Below the pieces are notes generated by a model. It did no database searches. It saw only the letters and a list, made by a program, of their open reading frames with translations, and had not been told where the DNA came from. Shown in pieces: positions 1 through 14,963 of a stretch of 64,000 nt of DNA. The translations under genes and the position numbers were made by a program. This stretch comes from Liolophura sinensis (Eukaryota; Mollusca; Polyplacophora; Chitonida; Chitonidae). The stretch is from the NCBI RefSeq assembly GCF_032854445.1, contig NC_088302.1, forward strand, positions 25,557,788-25,621,787, given 5' to 3'. Position 1 is the stretch's first letter, and each line of letters starts with the position of its first letter.

Positions 1-2816
1 GAGCTCAAGCAAAATATGTCACTTGAAAAACAGCTTAACTTAAGGTGGAATACAGTATCGGTACAGCTTTAAAGTCGATAAACTACACGCATTGGATCAG
101 TCCTAAGTAAGACAAGGTAGAGTCCGAGACAACTTTAATACCTGTACATCATGCGATTGATATGTTAACAGTACAATAAAACTATCTTGTCGTGAAGCCA
201 TTTTAACTATGACTGTGTTTGAAAAAGTTAAAATTCTAAAACTTATCACTTGTCTAATAATATTTGGTATGACATCTCTCACAATATCATAATCAACATA
301 CTTTGGTTTATACATGACTTGTTTCTAACAGACCGTTATGTCATTTAAAAACTAAAAAAGACTCAGTAAGTACGTGCCACCTTTAAGTACTGTTAAACAA
401 TGTCTTCATCTAGAGCCAACGGTTTGAAAGTGAATTATAACTCGTCAAAAAACACAAATGTTAACACTACCTCTCGTTTCCAAAAAACATTAACCATAAG
501 TTATTATACAGACAGGAAGAGACATCTTTCAACTTTGGTCTTCCATGTGTGCCAACCTACATGTAATTAATCATATACCACAATTAGTCTAGTAGAGCTG
601 GTTTAGAATAAGCATGTCATAAAGATTGTTTTTTGTGTTGTTTTTATTTTTTTGCATTGTATATTGATGAAAGTACAGGTTGGCTTGAGTAGCATCAGAG
701 AGCCTGGTACATGTAGACTGTACCAGGTGTTTTCCATTAATATTCAGTAATTACATATGATAGAAAACACAAATATATGCAAGCTTTAACATCAACATGC
801 AAAGAAACCACTGTAACTGTTTACGACTGACTGATTTATACATGTAGTTTATTAACAGGGATCTAAGCATTTCGTGGTCTCACAATACACACTTGATTCC
901 AGATGTTTGAGTGAATAACACGTTAAATCTGTCACACCTTCTTTATGATTCTTAATATTACATATGTATACATCTGCTGAGAAGTAAAAAACAACATATG
1001 GTATGTTAAAAAGACCTTCTTCTGGAATGTTAGCAAATATACATGTACATACATGTATTATGACCTAATTTACTTGAATCTTAGTATGCTTCAGATTATA
1101 CTTAAGTACAAGTGCATATCATCAGATCTACAGATTAGCTGAAGGGTAGACAACTCTTTACCTTAGCACGAGAAATTGCACACACTGGCATTGCAACATT
1201 ATCAATCCCGAGCAAATAACTGCTGCATGAAACGGATCTATTCTCTATGACTGGCAAATAAAAAATTCATCTCAAACAAATCGAACACTGCTAATCCACA
1301 AAATAAACGTTTGTCTTCAAAAGGAAACTAATTTTGGGCAGTGCTAATTGCAATAATGTTTCCAGGGATTTTTTTTCTGGGGACATGCATGTGTATTTAG
1401 GCAACAAGTCTCTAACTTGATATTATCCTTATAATTCCAGCATTGCCGCACCAGAGTCAACATCTTCTGGTTACTACCATTGGTAGTAACACTACTTTCA
1501 CCCATCCAAAATGACTGTCTAGCATGGAAACTTCAGCGCAATAGCTGGTGCTTACAGACCACAGGGCTTGTTTCCATCATTGTCAATGCAGTTGGGACAG
1601 TGGAATGTATGAAAAACACACGATTATGGCACAAATGACTTTAAAACAGGCATTGTGTTTTCGAGTTAAATGCACAGCTCTCGAAATACAGTGCATAATG
1701 AGCTGTAAGAAATACTGCTGCACAGACATTAATATAACGACCAGTTCCTCTGTTGCTCGTTTATCTGACAACAATCATACCAACCAATGACCCACACTCA
1801 AGTTACAGAGTTGCAACAAATCACCTACACTCAAGTTACAGAGTTGCGACCAATGACCCACGCTCAGGTTACAGAGTTGCAACAAATGACCTACACTCAG
1901 GTTACAGAGTTGCAACAAATCACCTACACTCAGGTTACAGAGTTGCAACAAATGACCTACACTCAAGTTACAGAGTTGCAACCAATGACCTACACTCAGG
2001 TTACAGAGTTGCAACCAATGACCTACACTCAGGTTACAGAGTTGCAACAAATCACCTACACTCAAGTTACAGACTTGCAACAAATGACCTACACTCAAGT
2101 CAGAGTTGCAACCAATAACCTACACTCAGGTTACAGAGTTGCAACCAATGACCTACACTCAAGTTACAGGGTTGCAACCAATGACCTACACTCAAGTTAC
2201 AGAGTTGCAACAAATGACCTACTCTCAGGTTACAGAGTTGCAACAAATGACCTATGCTCAGGTTACAGAGTTGCAACAAATGACTTACACTCAAGTTACA
2301 GAGTTGCAACAAATGACCTACACTCAAGTTACAGAGTTGCGACCAATGACCTACGCTCAGGTTACAGAGTTGCAACAAATGACCTACACTCAGGTTACAG
2401 AGTTGCAACAAATGACCTACACTCAGGTTACAGAGTTGCAACAAATGATCTACACTCAGGTTACAGAGTTGCAACAAATGACCTACACTCAAGTTACAGA
2501 GTTGCGACCAATGACCTACGCTCAGGTTACAGAGTTGCAACAAATGACCTACACTCAGGTTACAGAGTTGCAACAAATGACCTACACTCAGGTTACAGAG
2601 TTGCAACCAATGACCTACTCTGGTTACAGAGTTGCATGGGGTTGAGGTCAGCTCAGGCCACTCAGCAAGACCCTATATTTTCAAAGAGACTAAACAAGAG
2701 CTGACTAAACAGCTGTTGCAATACTGGCACAATACCACAATAAACAATTATAAATATATATTTCTGTTTTGTTTGTGAACTTTTTTTTCTCATGTTGATG
2801 ATATTCCAGCAGACTA
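1..2816. other. Homer 3' flank / possible 3' UTR
   Basis: No convincing coding exon. On the minus strand the nearest AATAAA signals after the Homer stop are near 853-848 and 647-642. If one of these is used, the 33-bp array would be part of the 3' UTR. The first ~50 bases resemble copies near 31105 and 54995 (dispersed repeat). Confidence 0.5.
1783..2637. repeat. 33-bp minisatellite, about 26 copies
   Basis: The unit combines CTCAGGTTACAGAGTTGCAA with CAAATGACCTACA (33 bp). Copies differ by a few alternating variants (caggtt/caagtt, caacaaat/caaccaat/cgaccaat). One unit near 2098-2101 has lost 2 bp. Because 33 is divisible by 3 and the unit lacks stops in several frames, both strands show long but meaningless open frames. 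Confidence 0.95.
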
Positions 2817-3014
2817 TTAACTTTTGGTGTCCTCTTTTAAAGAGGAAATAATCTGCTCATGTAGAATTTTCATGTCAGACATTTTGTTTCCTAGCTGTGT
2901 GTGCAGGTGAACGAGGTGTTGAGTTTCCTTCTGCTTTTGGCTCATTGACTCTGCCTGCTGGCGCTCCAATTCTTTCACTCGCACATTCAGGTTCTGGTTT
3001 TCTTTGTCCATGTT
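2817..3014 (-). CDS. Homer: Homer exon 9 (C-terminal coiled coil, stop)
   Basis: 198 nt, 65 codons plus TAA at 2819-2817. Starts [19 protein letters not shown] and ends SSLKEDTKS. Leu/Val/Ile heptads continue to about 5 residues from the end, matching the tetramerising zipper of long Homers. The acceptor CTCTGTGTTTGCAG is contiguous with the edge of a 22-bp minisatellite. I see no AATAAA on the minus strand between the stop and the 33-bp array. Confidence 0.94.
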   Translation of the reverse strand, partial: NMDKENQNLNVRVKELERQQAESMSQKQKETQHLVHLHTQLGNKMSDMKILHEQIISSLKEDTKS

Positions 3015-6000
3015 CTGCAAACACAGAGACAACATATATATTAACACATGTACATATATACAACGCAGAGATAATGCATGTACAACACAGAGATAACATG
3101 TGTACAACACAAATGTAACACATGTACAACATAGAGGTAATGCATGTACAACACAGAGGTAACACACGTATAACACAGGCGTAACACATGTACAACACAG
3201 AGGTAACGCATGTACAACACAGATAACACGTACACAACACACAGGTAGCACATCTACAACACAGAGGTAATTCATATACAGCACAGAAATAACACATGTA
3301 CAACACAGAGGTAACATATGAACAACACAGAGATAACACATGTACAACACAGAGGTAACACATGTACAACACAGAGGTAGCACATGTACAACACAGAGAT
3401 AACACATGTACAACACAGAGGCAACACATGTACAACACAGAGGTAGCACATGTACAACACAGAGGTAACACATGTACAACACAGAAGTAACACAGAGGTA
3501 ACACATGTACAACACAGAGATACACATGTACAACATAGGAAATAGGTCCACATAAATCTGCAAAATGGATATACATGTACATGTGCATGTACCTCATACG
3601 GTAAAGGCATTTATTTCCAACTCCAAGCTAAGATAACTTGAAACACCATATACAATTTGACCTTAGGTGTTCCAGGGACTTTCCCATACTGGTGACAAAG
3701 TGTACTTTATTACCAATGTCTTCTCTCAATCACCACCAGGTATATCAATAGCTGAGAACAAGTACTTACTGATTCACAATATTACATGCTACAGACGTTA
3801 AGACATGTATGCAAGGTCTACTGCTTTTATACAACTCTCTCCACGTTTTCTAAATACTCTGGTAACAAGATGTATGGACAGGAGCCACACAACCCAACAA
3901 GAACATACTACACTCCTGCCTCCCCAAAAGCCCCATCTTCACAAATGTAACATCTTAGAATACAGCATATACGTACATGTTAAACACATGGTTACATTTC
4001 GCACAAACTGGAGCTTTAAGCATTATTAAGAACACTTGAATTACTAATCAATATACATGTTGATACCCAAAGAATGAAAGAAAGTGTTTTGGGGCACAAC
4101 TACAAGGAAGCAAATGACAAACGTGACTATTAAAACATACTGTGTGTATGTGCATATGTACATATATATATATATATACATATCACCAAGCTTTCAAAGT
4201 ACAATTGTTGTGAATATTTAAACAGGGTTTACAAATACAATGTTCCATCGGGAGCTACATGTATTTCAACTACAGAATGATGATCTACTGTATAAAGTCC
4301 TGTGCAAAATTCAATGTGGAGAATGGTGTTCCTCAGGAAAGCAAGACAGATACATGAATGCATCAGGGAACATGACATAACCAGCACATGCTACAAAAAA
4401 ACTTAGCTTTTGGTGACCACCGTTTGGTTACTGGCCACAGCCCACACATGGCACCTTACAGTAGTATTGACAGCACCTCTCAATTACAGCCTTCTTAAAA
4501 TAAAAGAATCACTGGCAATCAGCCAGAGGCAAATCTAACTGATACCATCATCTTGTATAGCCCACTGAGTCAGAAATACCTTGTGAGTACTAATCAGCTA
4601 TTCATATTTTTTGTGCCCTCTCTGCATATATACTTCATTAACTGCTTGTCGGTAAACACTACCAAGTTGTGCTCTGCCCTTCATTTTTGAACAACCAACA
4701 TGTTTCCGATGTTTCTGCTTTCTCTGTTTGTCTGCTTTTTGTCTCTACATGGTCTATATATTGTAAACGCCACATTTTATTCTATGCAGTGGTCATTCTG
4801 GTGATGGAGTCCGTAGTACTCTGAAAGCTCAGTCATATATATACATACAGTATGTTTCAAATGGTCATAGACACGTAAACTACAGGTCTCTTCTTCGTTT
4901 CATAATAGACGTGTTTATCACATGCTGAGCTAATGTGCAACTGGTCTGTCAACTCCAGTTGCACATTAGCTTTGGAAAAGCCAAATGCATAATTTAAGTT
5001 AACTCATATATATTTAGCTATTTGATTGGTTTTCAATGCTGTTCTTTTTAACAGATTTTTTTACCCCATGCCTTCATAACCAATTAAGTTTATGTGTGGA
5101 GAAACAGGAAAATTTTTTTTAAACCATCTTTGCTTGATACCCGAGGAATCTCCTGACATCCAGCAATAGCTGGATTTTTGCCTGTAACCTCATTGGTGAA
5201 GGACCGAGTGGCTGCAATATGAACTGTTTTTTTTTTTATCCACCTAAGGAAGTTAGAATCCCCCAAATACATTGTTAAACACTTAATACTCTGAGAGTTT
5301 AACGCAGTAGCTGTAAATCACATAACGTTAGAGTACAGCATATACGTGTAGAGTTGTGTAAGTAACATGAAGACAGCCTGTTTTAGTGTAGTGGCATGTC
5401 AGCACATGGAATTCAGACATTCAAAGCCATTAACATAAGACTTTCCTTGTCCACGTATCCTTGAGCACAAGATTAACAAAACAAGAAACCTGTCCACCTA
5501 CCTGCTCAGATAGCAGCCATTGCTGTTACAGAGAAAAACTCCAATTGTTATAATGAACATGTACATGCATGGCTGTGCAGTTCTGTCTTTAGCTTTGGTT
5601 TTTAACTCCTCTATAATAATATATGTACGTTTTATCAAACAGATGCTAATGCGCATGTATGTGTACGCAATGCTAGTCCAAATTTTTGTACCTTGTTGCA
5701 GTATTACAAGAAACATGCACACTTTAATATTATCTGATCTTTCTTTGGACAATCAAAACGCACACTCACTTGAAGTTAGTCCTCAATGCTGACAACTAAT
5801 AATGGTTTTATCTCCTCTTGGATAATTTAGTGCTACTTTAGGTGATTCTCACGCGGTGGGTTTTTATATATCTTTAAAGCTTTACCCTTAATTTGTAAAA
5901 TTTGACAAACTCAAACATTTAGTGTTAGTGTATACGTTACAAATGTATAGCACCAGTGTTACACTCTTTGAAATGCAATCTGATACAATAGATCAACACG

Positions 6001-9000
6001 GGATTCTGATCATGAAGACTTAATACACATACCTCATACATGTGCATTTAAATCTCACATACACATACACACACCTGCATGTGTAAAAGTAGTTCAGCAG
6101 GGCTCGTTTTAGAAAATGTTCCATGGCTTGCTACTTTTTATGTTATTTAACAAGTTACGGGCCAAATCTTAAATGACCTGCTACCTTTTTCATACGACCT
6201 GCTGTTTTATTTTATTACGTGTATTTTCCCCTAAACCCTCATTTGAAGATGCTTGGGGAATTACTGCAAAGGTTTTGGTGACAATAACAACATCATGTAA
6301 ATCCATAAATCACACATAAAACATATGTAAAATGTTGTTGTTTTTATTGGCTGAATGGATGACGATGTAAGGTATGGGCTGGTTTTAACTACTTGTATTA
6401 TGATATTATGGTTTAACAAACAGACTACATGTACATGTATAGGTTTTTTTTTTCATTGTTTGTTAATTTTTAAATAAAAAAATAAATAAAATTAAAAATA
6501 AATAAATTAAAACACAATGCTTTGTGAGTCAAAGTTTTTTTAAGACAGCTATTGTCCTTGTGTCTGAAGGCCTGAGTAGTCAGAGTCAGTATTGCTGCAA
6601 ATTGTTCACGTTTTTCAAACAGACTTATTAGTATCAATACTCTGATGTGTTCTGACTCGAGCTAAACCGAGCTTTGTTCAGTCATAATTACAGGAGCACT
6701 CACCTGTAATTTGGTTTGCAATGTACTGTTCAAGGTTTCCTTCGTCATCAAGTCTGTTAATCTTTTATTTAATCTATCAATTTCCTGAAAGATATAGATA
6801 TTTACATTAATGAAAAAAGAAATAATAATAAGTTTTCAGTGCATTCATATTTAAACTAATATGAATGATATATAATAATAATAATATATAAACAGTATTT
6901 GTTTTGATAATCTAGCAAAAACAATTTTAAACAATTACGTCAACAAATCAGGTGATGCCTGAGCAATGTAATATAGTCCGCGGAAAGCATCATATGAAAG
7001 ATATGTAATTTCATATTCTATATGTGGTGGACATTTGGTCATTTTCAGTAAGAGAGACAAAGAACTGAGGCCTAATATCTGTAGACCCTGAGCATTTCTG
7101 TGGTTTGGCTTTGTACTTCACTACTGGCCACAGAAACACTGATTGGTTAACTCGTATCAAGGATACCATATAACTCCAAGTTTACAGCAGTTTCCCCTTG
7201 CCTCAATAAACTGACAAATCCCACACACAAGTCTTAATACACATCCTATCTCGACTCATCAGCTGTAACCACACAGTTGTGCCTGCTCTTTGTACAGAGA
7301 ACCCAAACACAACATTGAAAAAACTTATGCATTGTGTCTGTCTTCATTATTTTTTTTTTTTAGCCCTGGACAAACCACCGGGCATTTATTCGCATTAGCA
7401 ACCACACTTTTACAATGCCTCGTACACTGCCACATGGTCTTGGCATAGAGGGCGTGGCTTGATACACATTCAATTTGCATGTGTACACTGCATATAGGCC
7501 ACATGACGTATGCATTTCACAAAATCTTTCCTTCTAGATAAACAATATGTAATTGTTGGGATTTACCACATGTATTCAAATCTATATTACTTTTCTCACA
7601 TTCACAACATCATTGAGTTGTGTTGTGAGTCATAGAAGTGACATGACTGAAGTAGTCTCCCTTGTGCTCTTTACGGTGCATTTCGTGATGGTAATTTCCT
7701 AATGGTGACGGGCGGGAGCGTGAAAATGTATAATAAAAGTTAACATTTTGGTTCAATTCTCCATACCGAGGGCAGTCACAACCCTGTGGCACAGGCTAGT
7801 CAGGATAAAAATGAAACACACACAAAAAAAAAAAGCGTGCTAAAATGGGTGAGGATAAAAGTATCAATATTGAAGTTCAAACCTGTTGTTTGACAGCATT
7901 CTCCTGCTGGAGGAGCTCTGTCTGACTGCGGAGTAACTTCACTTCTTGCTGTACTGTCTGTAGCTGACTGCTCTGATCAGCACTGCCCTGCTTCTTCTCC
8001 ATCTCTAACACCTGGCAAAAGAACCACAGCACATGTACATAGTCTATTTGCCATTACCTGCAGCTCCAATGCATCTGTGTCAGGTTTTAATATCCACAGA
8101 CCCATACGTCTGATATAATGTGAACATAATCAGAAAAAAAAACATGTGTGATGATAGAGCAAACAGCTATTCTCAGATGTCATTTTCAGAGTGAAGTACA
8201 TTTATGATTACAAGCCGAATTCTATCATAAATACTGTATGACCTTGAACTGTTTACTTTCTAATCTAAGAATCACAAATTATTGTAATTCCCTCTCCTGC
8301 AGGACTTGATTTCAGTGAGCCCACCACGTTTGGCTCTGAAATACATCTTGTAGCTGTGGGGTATACAACTACATTATATGGTTAGAAAAAACATCTGATT
8401 ACTTAGCACTAGAGTAATGTGGAAAATGATAAGGGCAGCACTCCACAACAATATTTTAAACTGGAATCCGGATGTACGAAATTCCCCAACATTTCCAAAA
8501 ATAAAAGAAAGAAAACTAAAAGAACCTTTAAACAAATGACAGGATGTCATGTTGCTTAGTTTGGCTTCACACAGATTGTTTCTTGGGCCATTCACAGTAT
8601 ACACTGATTGCACTACTGGTACATCCAGTTTGAATTGAGAAAAGTATAGCAATAAGTAGCTCTTAGATCAGTTGGCCATGTTCCCAGGTTAGCTTCTGCA
8701 TTAACTGTTACATTCACTAACCTGGGACTCGGTCCTGTCACCAGTGCTGTCTCCAAAGTGCCAGTGCTTTACACCACAAATAGAGGTGTCCCATGATATT
8801 AAGGTAATTCTGAATTCATATCACCTCATTATGTTGGAATAATAAAGGCCATAACATCAAAAATAACACAAATGTAACTGGATCATGTGACTTGATTCCT
8901 ACGGCGGACTCCCAAAACTAAAAATATTTTTTTTCACAACTGATTATAGTTCATTTCTCTTCATTATTGACACACATACTGAAGTTAAGACTCCCAAACA

Positions 9001-12000
9001 ATTTGTCAATCACCCTATATATGGTGTACATGTCATTGGTTTCAATGAAATCATTGTGGTTAATGAAGTCTGGCTTGCTGCCGATGTTACAGGTGTGTTA
9101 ATTGTGACGTTATGGTCTTTATTATTCACGAATAACTAGGTGATAACTAAGAGCTACTGAAGGATTGCGGGCAACATGTTTTTGGAGTGTACACCAATGA
9201 CATGTTGAGGACAGTATATTCGAAAACACGGTTCAATGTTAGTGAATGGAAGAGTACAGATCTGTATTTCTGAAAGCTAAGCTGGGAAGAAGGAAACTGA
9301 TCTCAGATCTAAGCAATCAGATGAGAGTACAGCGTAAAGGAAAATTCATCACTGCATTAAGTACCTGAACGGGATTAATTATGAAAATAATTAGCCGATT
9401 GTAATTAGACATGCGCAAGATTAGATTACAGGGAAATTGTATGCTAAGTTTCATGAAAATAAGTTTCAGTACTTGCGTCGACAAAATCTGAACACAAGGA
9501 TTGATGCATGAACAAAATGGAGTCTTCAGACAGACAGGGTGATTCCCCTATAACTTTGTTGAGCGGTGAATAACTACGCTGACTGTAGGCAAGATATGTG
9601 TTATAACCTGTATCAAGAAGGAAGCAAGTCCGCTTTGTTTATGACGGCTATGGGTAACAGGACCACAACCATGTATTTAGGTGTATTTCTTTATTCGAAT
9701 ACTCTGTTCCTTGCGTTCAAGAGCCAGCTACATGTACCTCTTTCACCCAAGATACTGAGCTAAATGTATTCCAATATGTTATATACACATTGCCTGTCAT
9801 TGAAGCAAACCTTTTTCTTGAGTCTGGTGCTCTCTTCTTTGTAAGCTGCTAGCTGCTTCTTCCACTCCTCCACATTGGCCGTGCTCTCCTGTAAGGCAGT
9901 TGTAAGACGGGCGTTGTTGTTCTTCAGAGTTTGTAGCTCCACCTCCCATTTCTTGGCATTAGCAGAGCTGAAACAACACAATGACATGTACAATATCAAA
10001 TCTCTTTCTTACACAAGAAAAAAACTCAAGGTACAATGTACCGAAAATACCTGTACAGCGAGCCAATTTTTTCTACAATATAATCACATGGGGTATCTGA
10101 ACTTTTTTGCACATCAAACAAGCAATCCAAATATATATGTTCAAGGACCTAAAACTTTGACGAGGGCTAAGTGGTGCATATTTCTTGATTTTACTGACCT
10201 TAGACAGGTGTTATGATGTTTGCTTGGAAGATACAGAATAAAGCTCCAGCACCTACTGTAATTCTTCTTTTCGAGTTTTTGCAAGGTGTTTATTTAAGCA
10301 TATTCTGAATGCATTTTTGTTGAAGCCCAGAAATTGGCTTATCCAACCAATGTAGTTCTGTCTCGAAAATCAAATTAAAAATGTGCGTAAATTGCACTGA
10401 AAGTTGCTCTTCAATATGAGAAAAAGTTGGGTAAATAGGGTAAGGAACATTTTAAAACATTTATTTGCTTCCACAAATGCCCTTTTTTCGGTAAAATTTT
10501 AGGTGAATAACCTTACACATATATTTAGGATAAAATTAGACGAAAGATGAGGGTAGTGTGAACAATTTCTTCTCAAACTGTCAATATTTGTCTTGTCTTT
10601 AATGAACCCCTGTCAGGTACCGGAGAATTAATGGAAGGTGGTTTACTTTTGGCTGTCTGGTTTCCTCCACCCTCTGACTGCTGTCAAGACAATTGTTAAT
10701 CCTAGTGTTAAACACCAATGAAATTAATAAATACTCAAAACATCAATGTAATAAAAACAGGTACCTTTGAGCCAGAGCCAGCTTTAATCTGTCATTTTCA
10801 TATTTAAGTTGAGCCTCGGGTGCATTAGCTGGAAGATTAGGTGTTGATGAGCCTCCCAGAGAGTTCCGGCGTTCTCGCAGTGAACTACTATCTCCCTGAA
10901 TGATAAAGAGGAACTGTTAGAAGCTTGTGTATGTGTATCTCATGTATTATTTACTGTACATATATGTTCATGTATACCTTGTATTTTATAAACAATTATT
11001 ATTATAACAATACAACTTTTGTCTAGACAAGTAAACAAAATCTCCAAACAAAACAAGAGATAGTAGAGCAGGGCAGGGTATCTTTTAGTCGAACCAAGAA
11101 CCATTGAATTAAATGAGGGATAGGGAGAGAGACTATTGGGGTGATCCCCCCTCTGTGTTCAGTGAGTGAGTGAGAGGTTGACTGATTGTGTGAGTGATCT
11201 CACCTCTGAATGGAGTGAAGAGAGACTGGAAGTCCGTTGGTGTAGCACCTCTTTAGATATGGAATCTGTCACAGGTGATGCATCTCCATTGTTACCATTC
11301 ACCTCACTACTTCGGTTGAGAGAACCTTTCCTCGTCATTTCTTTCACTTCCTTAAACTTTTCTATAAACTAAAATTCCGACAAGTATATGATACCTAACA
11401 CACCTCTGAATGTGTATACATGTACAGCGTCCATTTGAGCACAACCACTACCTTTACACAGGTATATGAAACAAAAAGTTGTCGGCAAAACTTTTAACAC
11501 ATACATTACAGGTACATGTAGAAAATGGAGAGAAAACATAGGTATTTACAAACACATGATACCCTCTAATCCACCCAACCCCCCAACCCCCACCCCCGTC
11601 ACACACATGCAGTGTTTGTAGCTCTTTATGCTCTTATAAAATGTTCACCGTACCAAATTTGAACAGTCTTATTTAATTAGTTTTTGAATTACATGTATTT
11701 GCTCATTAGATCGTGCCACACATCTACACAATCGTGTGTATTGTGGGTGTGTAAAGGCGTATTGGTGCATTGTGAAAGTGCTCTCATTGCAGATCACCAG
11801 GGAGTATAAAACTAATTGCCATAGATTTGTAATGTCTAACCTTGGCAAGATCTGTTTCTGTTCCAAAGCCCAGTCCATAGACAGTGTTAGCCCTGGGGTC
11901 AGACCATTGGCCAAACTTCTGGGAAGTCTTGGTGAAGGTCATGGACGGTGTGATGGTACTGTTGATGATGGCCTACAAACAGAATATCATCTTTTGGTAA

Positions 12001-14657
12001 TAAATTGTGAGCTTAATAAGTTTGTTAGCATGATACTTTAATATATATCTGAACAATAGAATTCTTGAAAACAATCCATACTATCCAATCCACGATTAAA
12101 CCTTAACCAATCATACATGAATCAAATGTCCCCCATACATTAGTTTATACACCCATTTGGACAGGGGTCTATGGGTGACACTGAACCCACACGTCCTCTT
12201 CATCCAGTTTTTCTAATTCTGAAAGTTCTCTTGAATTTAGAAAGATATTTTGATGACTGTTTGAAAAGTAGGATGATATTTAACAGGAAAATTGTAACTT
12301 CAACACTTTAAGTATATTTCATGGCACTTATTTACCTCCAAAATTGTGCTTCTTTGGAAATTAAAATTTGTCATACTTCAAGTGTCATGTGTGTGAACTA
12401 AATGTACACTGTATATGTAAAAGAATGTGCTGTTGCACGTGAAATACAGCCGGTGTTAAAAGGCATTCATGTCAATGCTTACAAATGTATGAGATACACA
12501 AAATTACATGTAGATAAAAGCATTCCTGGCTAGCACACTGCACCTATAATGTACAGGGTGATGGGGCAACAAGGTTTAGTACAGTGAACCAGCTCAGGTA
12601 CATGTAGTAAATGTACTTCCATGGATCTTAATGTAAACAGGGTTGTCCCATTAGAGATGCAATAAATTGAATTATGAATGGTAAGAGAAATATCATGTGT
12701 ATGGGTTGATGACAGTATATGTAAGTGCATATATTTTACATCTGCCTCTTACCTGCATTGTAACATGGTAACAGTTCGCTATAGGTGTTTACGCAGTGTC
12801 AATGACAGCAAAGAGAACATACGGTTTAGCTACTGCAAAAGCCTATGTATTATGCAACAATAAATTTAATGCTGAAACACTGATATTTGGAAAGAGAAAA
12901 GCTACACAGTGAGCCTTTAGGAACTGGTTTGAGTTTGATGACACAGTAAGACGACATCCATGTAACATCGTCTTTATCAGAAAACCAGACAAAGACACTG
13001 CAGCCATGTTGCCTTGATTTAGAAATAATTTTTTCTGGCTAACATAATAAAAACTTACAGATAAACTGCCACTTGGACAAACTATTCTGTATATATGTAT
13101 GTCTGTAGTTTTTCACATGTACATCTCATTTGTAAGTACATTTTTTTGTCATATTGTATATTTTTTTTAAACATACAAGGGATAAAAATATCCTTCCCTT
13201 TACACGCATACACATGTTTATCAGCACTTAATGTCACAGCTCTGTGAATGTTAAAATCAAAATTTACACCAAATTTATTGCAAGCTGTGATCGCAATGTT
13301 TATGTACAATGGAAGGCTTGATTGATCATGTTGGGCAGTGTGAACCATCCCACATGTACAGGTACAAATTCAAATGAGCTTGTTATTCTTGGTATGATGA
13401 ATTGTACATGCATACATTTCCACATACATACACATAAAGTGTCAATGTACAGTTGGTGCACTTCTCAATATTTTCAGGTGAGAATATCCTTTATTTTTTA
13501 GGTCACATCAATTAGAAAAGGTGTGACTGTTCACACTATACATGTACATTGTCTTCATACCTGACCCTTAAGGGTACAGATGTTTGCATTATTAACACAC
13601 ATGTACATATACATTAATGTTTATGCAAAATAGAAAAGGTTATTTTCTTCTGCCATCACCTGTGAAAGCACTGTAAATTTTAATAAATTGGTGTTACCTT
13701 GACAACAAAAACGTATAAATCTTTTGAGTGTGCATACAGGACTTATGCAAACTAAAATATAAAAGCAGGATTTGCTGGAATATTAATACATACGTATACA
13801 ATATTTTTATCATAAACTTTAAAAAGTAAATGTGAAAGAGTAACTGTTTATGTATGTGTGGTGACAGTGTGACAAACCTTAGAGCCTTCAACACTGATGA
13901 TTCGGTAACTATCCCTGGCGCTGTCATAGTAATACGACACGCTGACACTCTGCTTGGAGGCAGGTAACCAGTTCTTCTTTGTCTCGGGATCAATTTGGAA
14001 GACATGGGCCTTGGTGGTAAAAATAGGCTGCTCTCTGAAAAAATCAACAACACTGTTGTATGAAACATGATGCATCAGCACAAAGTGTACACGTTTTTCT
14101 GCATGAATTAGTTAAAAGGCACAAGTACAACTGATAGGCTCTTACATGTTAATACTTCTGATATTCAGTATACCAAACACCTAACTTGTCTCAAATTCGC
14201 AGTTGAGCCACAGTGAATCCAATATGCCTTTTTATTGCCTTATTTTATGTGACTGATCCCTGTTATATAATTTGCAAACACAATAGTTTGAAGACAATGA
14301 TTTCCAAATCTATGTACTCGCATACATGTGTATTGTACTCATGTGGTGTACATACCTACATGTATAAGGAAAATGTCTGTATTTACATGTGTAATTAGCA
14401 TGAACTCATTTTGTATAGGGTACACATACTTCAAACTTTAACTAATATGATAAAAATTTGTTTCATCAATCAAGTGAATTAGCAAATTCACATTATCAGA
14501 ACGTACTGCACAAATATACAACTTATACATGCCTCAGTTGCCGGATTTCCTAAGTTTGAATTGCCACTCTAGTATTATAATGTTTATGCAAACTAGTGAA
14601 AAGAACTGATAATTACATACAGTAGCCATTATATATATACATATATATATCTATATA

Positions 14658-14706
<49 letters not shown>

Positions 14707-14919
14707 ATACCTAATGTTTAGTGTATACTGTATGTTTAATTGATGTGCTTGTTTGATTTGAAGAGGTCTGGTTCGGGTATTCATGCGTGAATAAATACTG
14801 ATGACATCCAGATAAAACCCAAATGTGACAAGAACATTGTTCAGTCACTCACTCCTATGACATGTATATGTACTTCGTCAGACAGTGATGAAGAATTAAG
14901 CTACAGGTACCATTATTTC

Positions 14920-14963
<44 letters not shown>

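Noticed and set aside
1753-2704. Repetitive proteins (TYTQVTELQQM / NDLHSGYRVA) encoded by the 33-bp array
   Set aside because: Frames are open on both strands simply because 33 is a multiple of three. One 2-bp deletion breaks all of them, and no promoter or splice context exists.
2817-3610. Cys-rich repetitive open frames upstream of Homer exon 9
   Set aside because: These read antisense through the 22-bp intronic minisatellite (CCTCTGTGTTGTACATG). Only 2817-3014 is coding.
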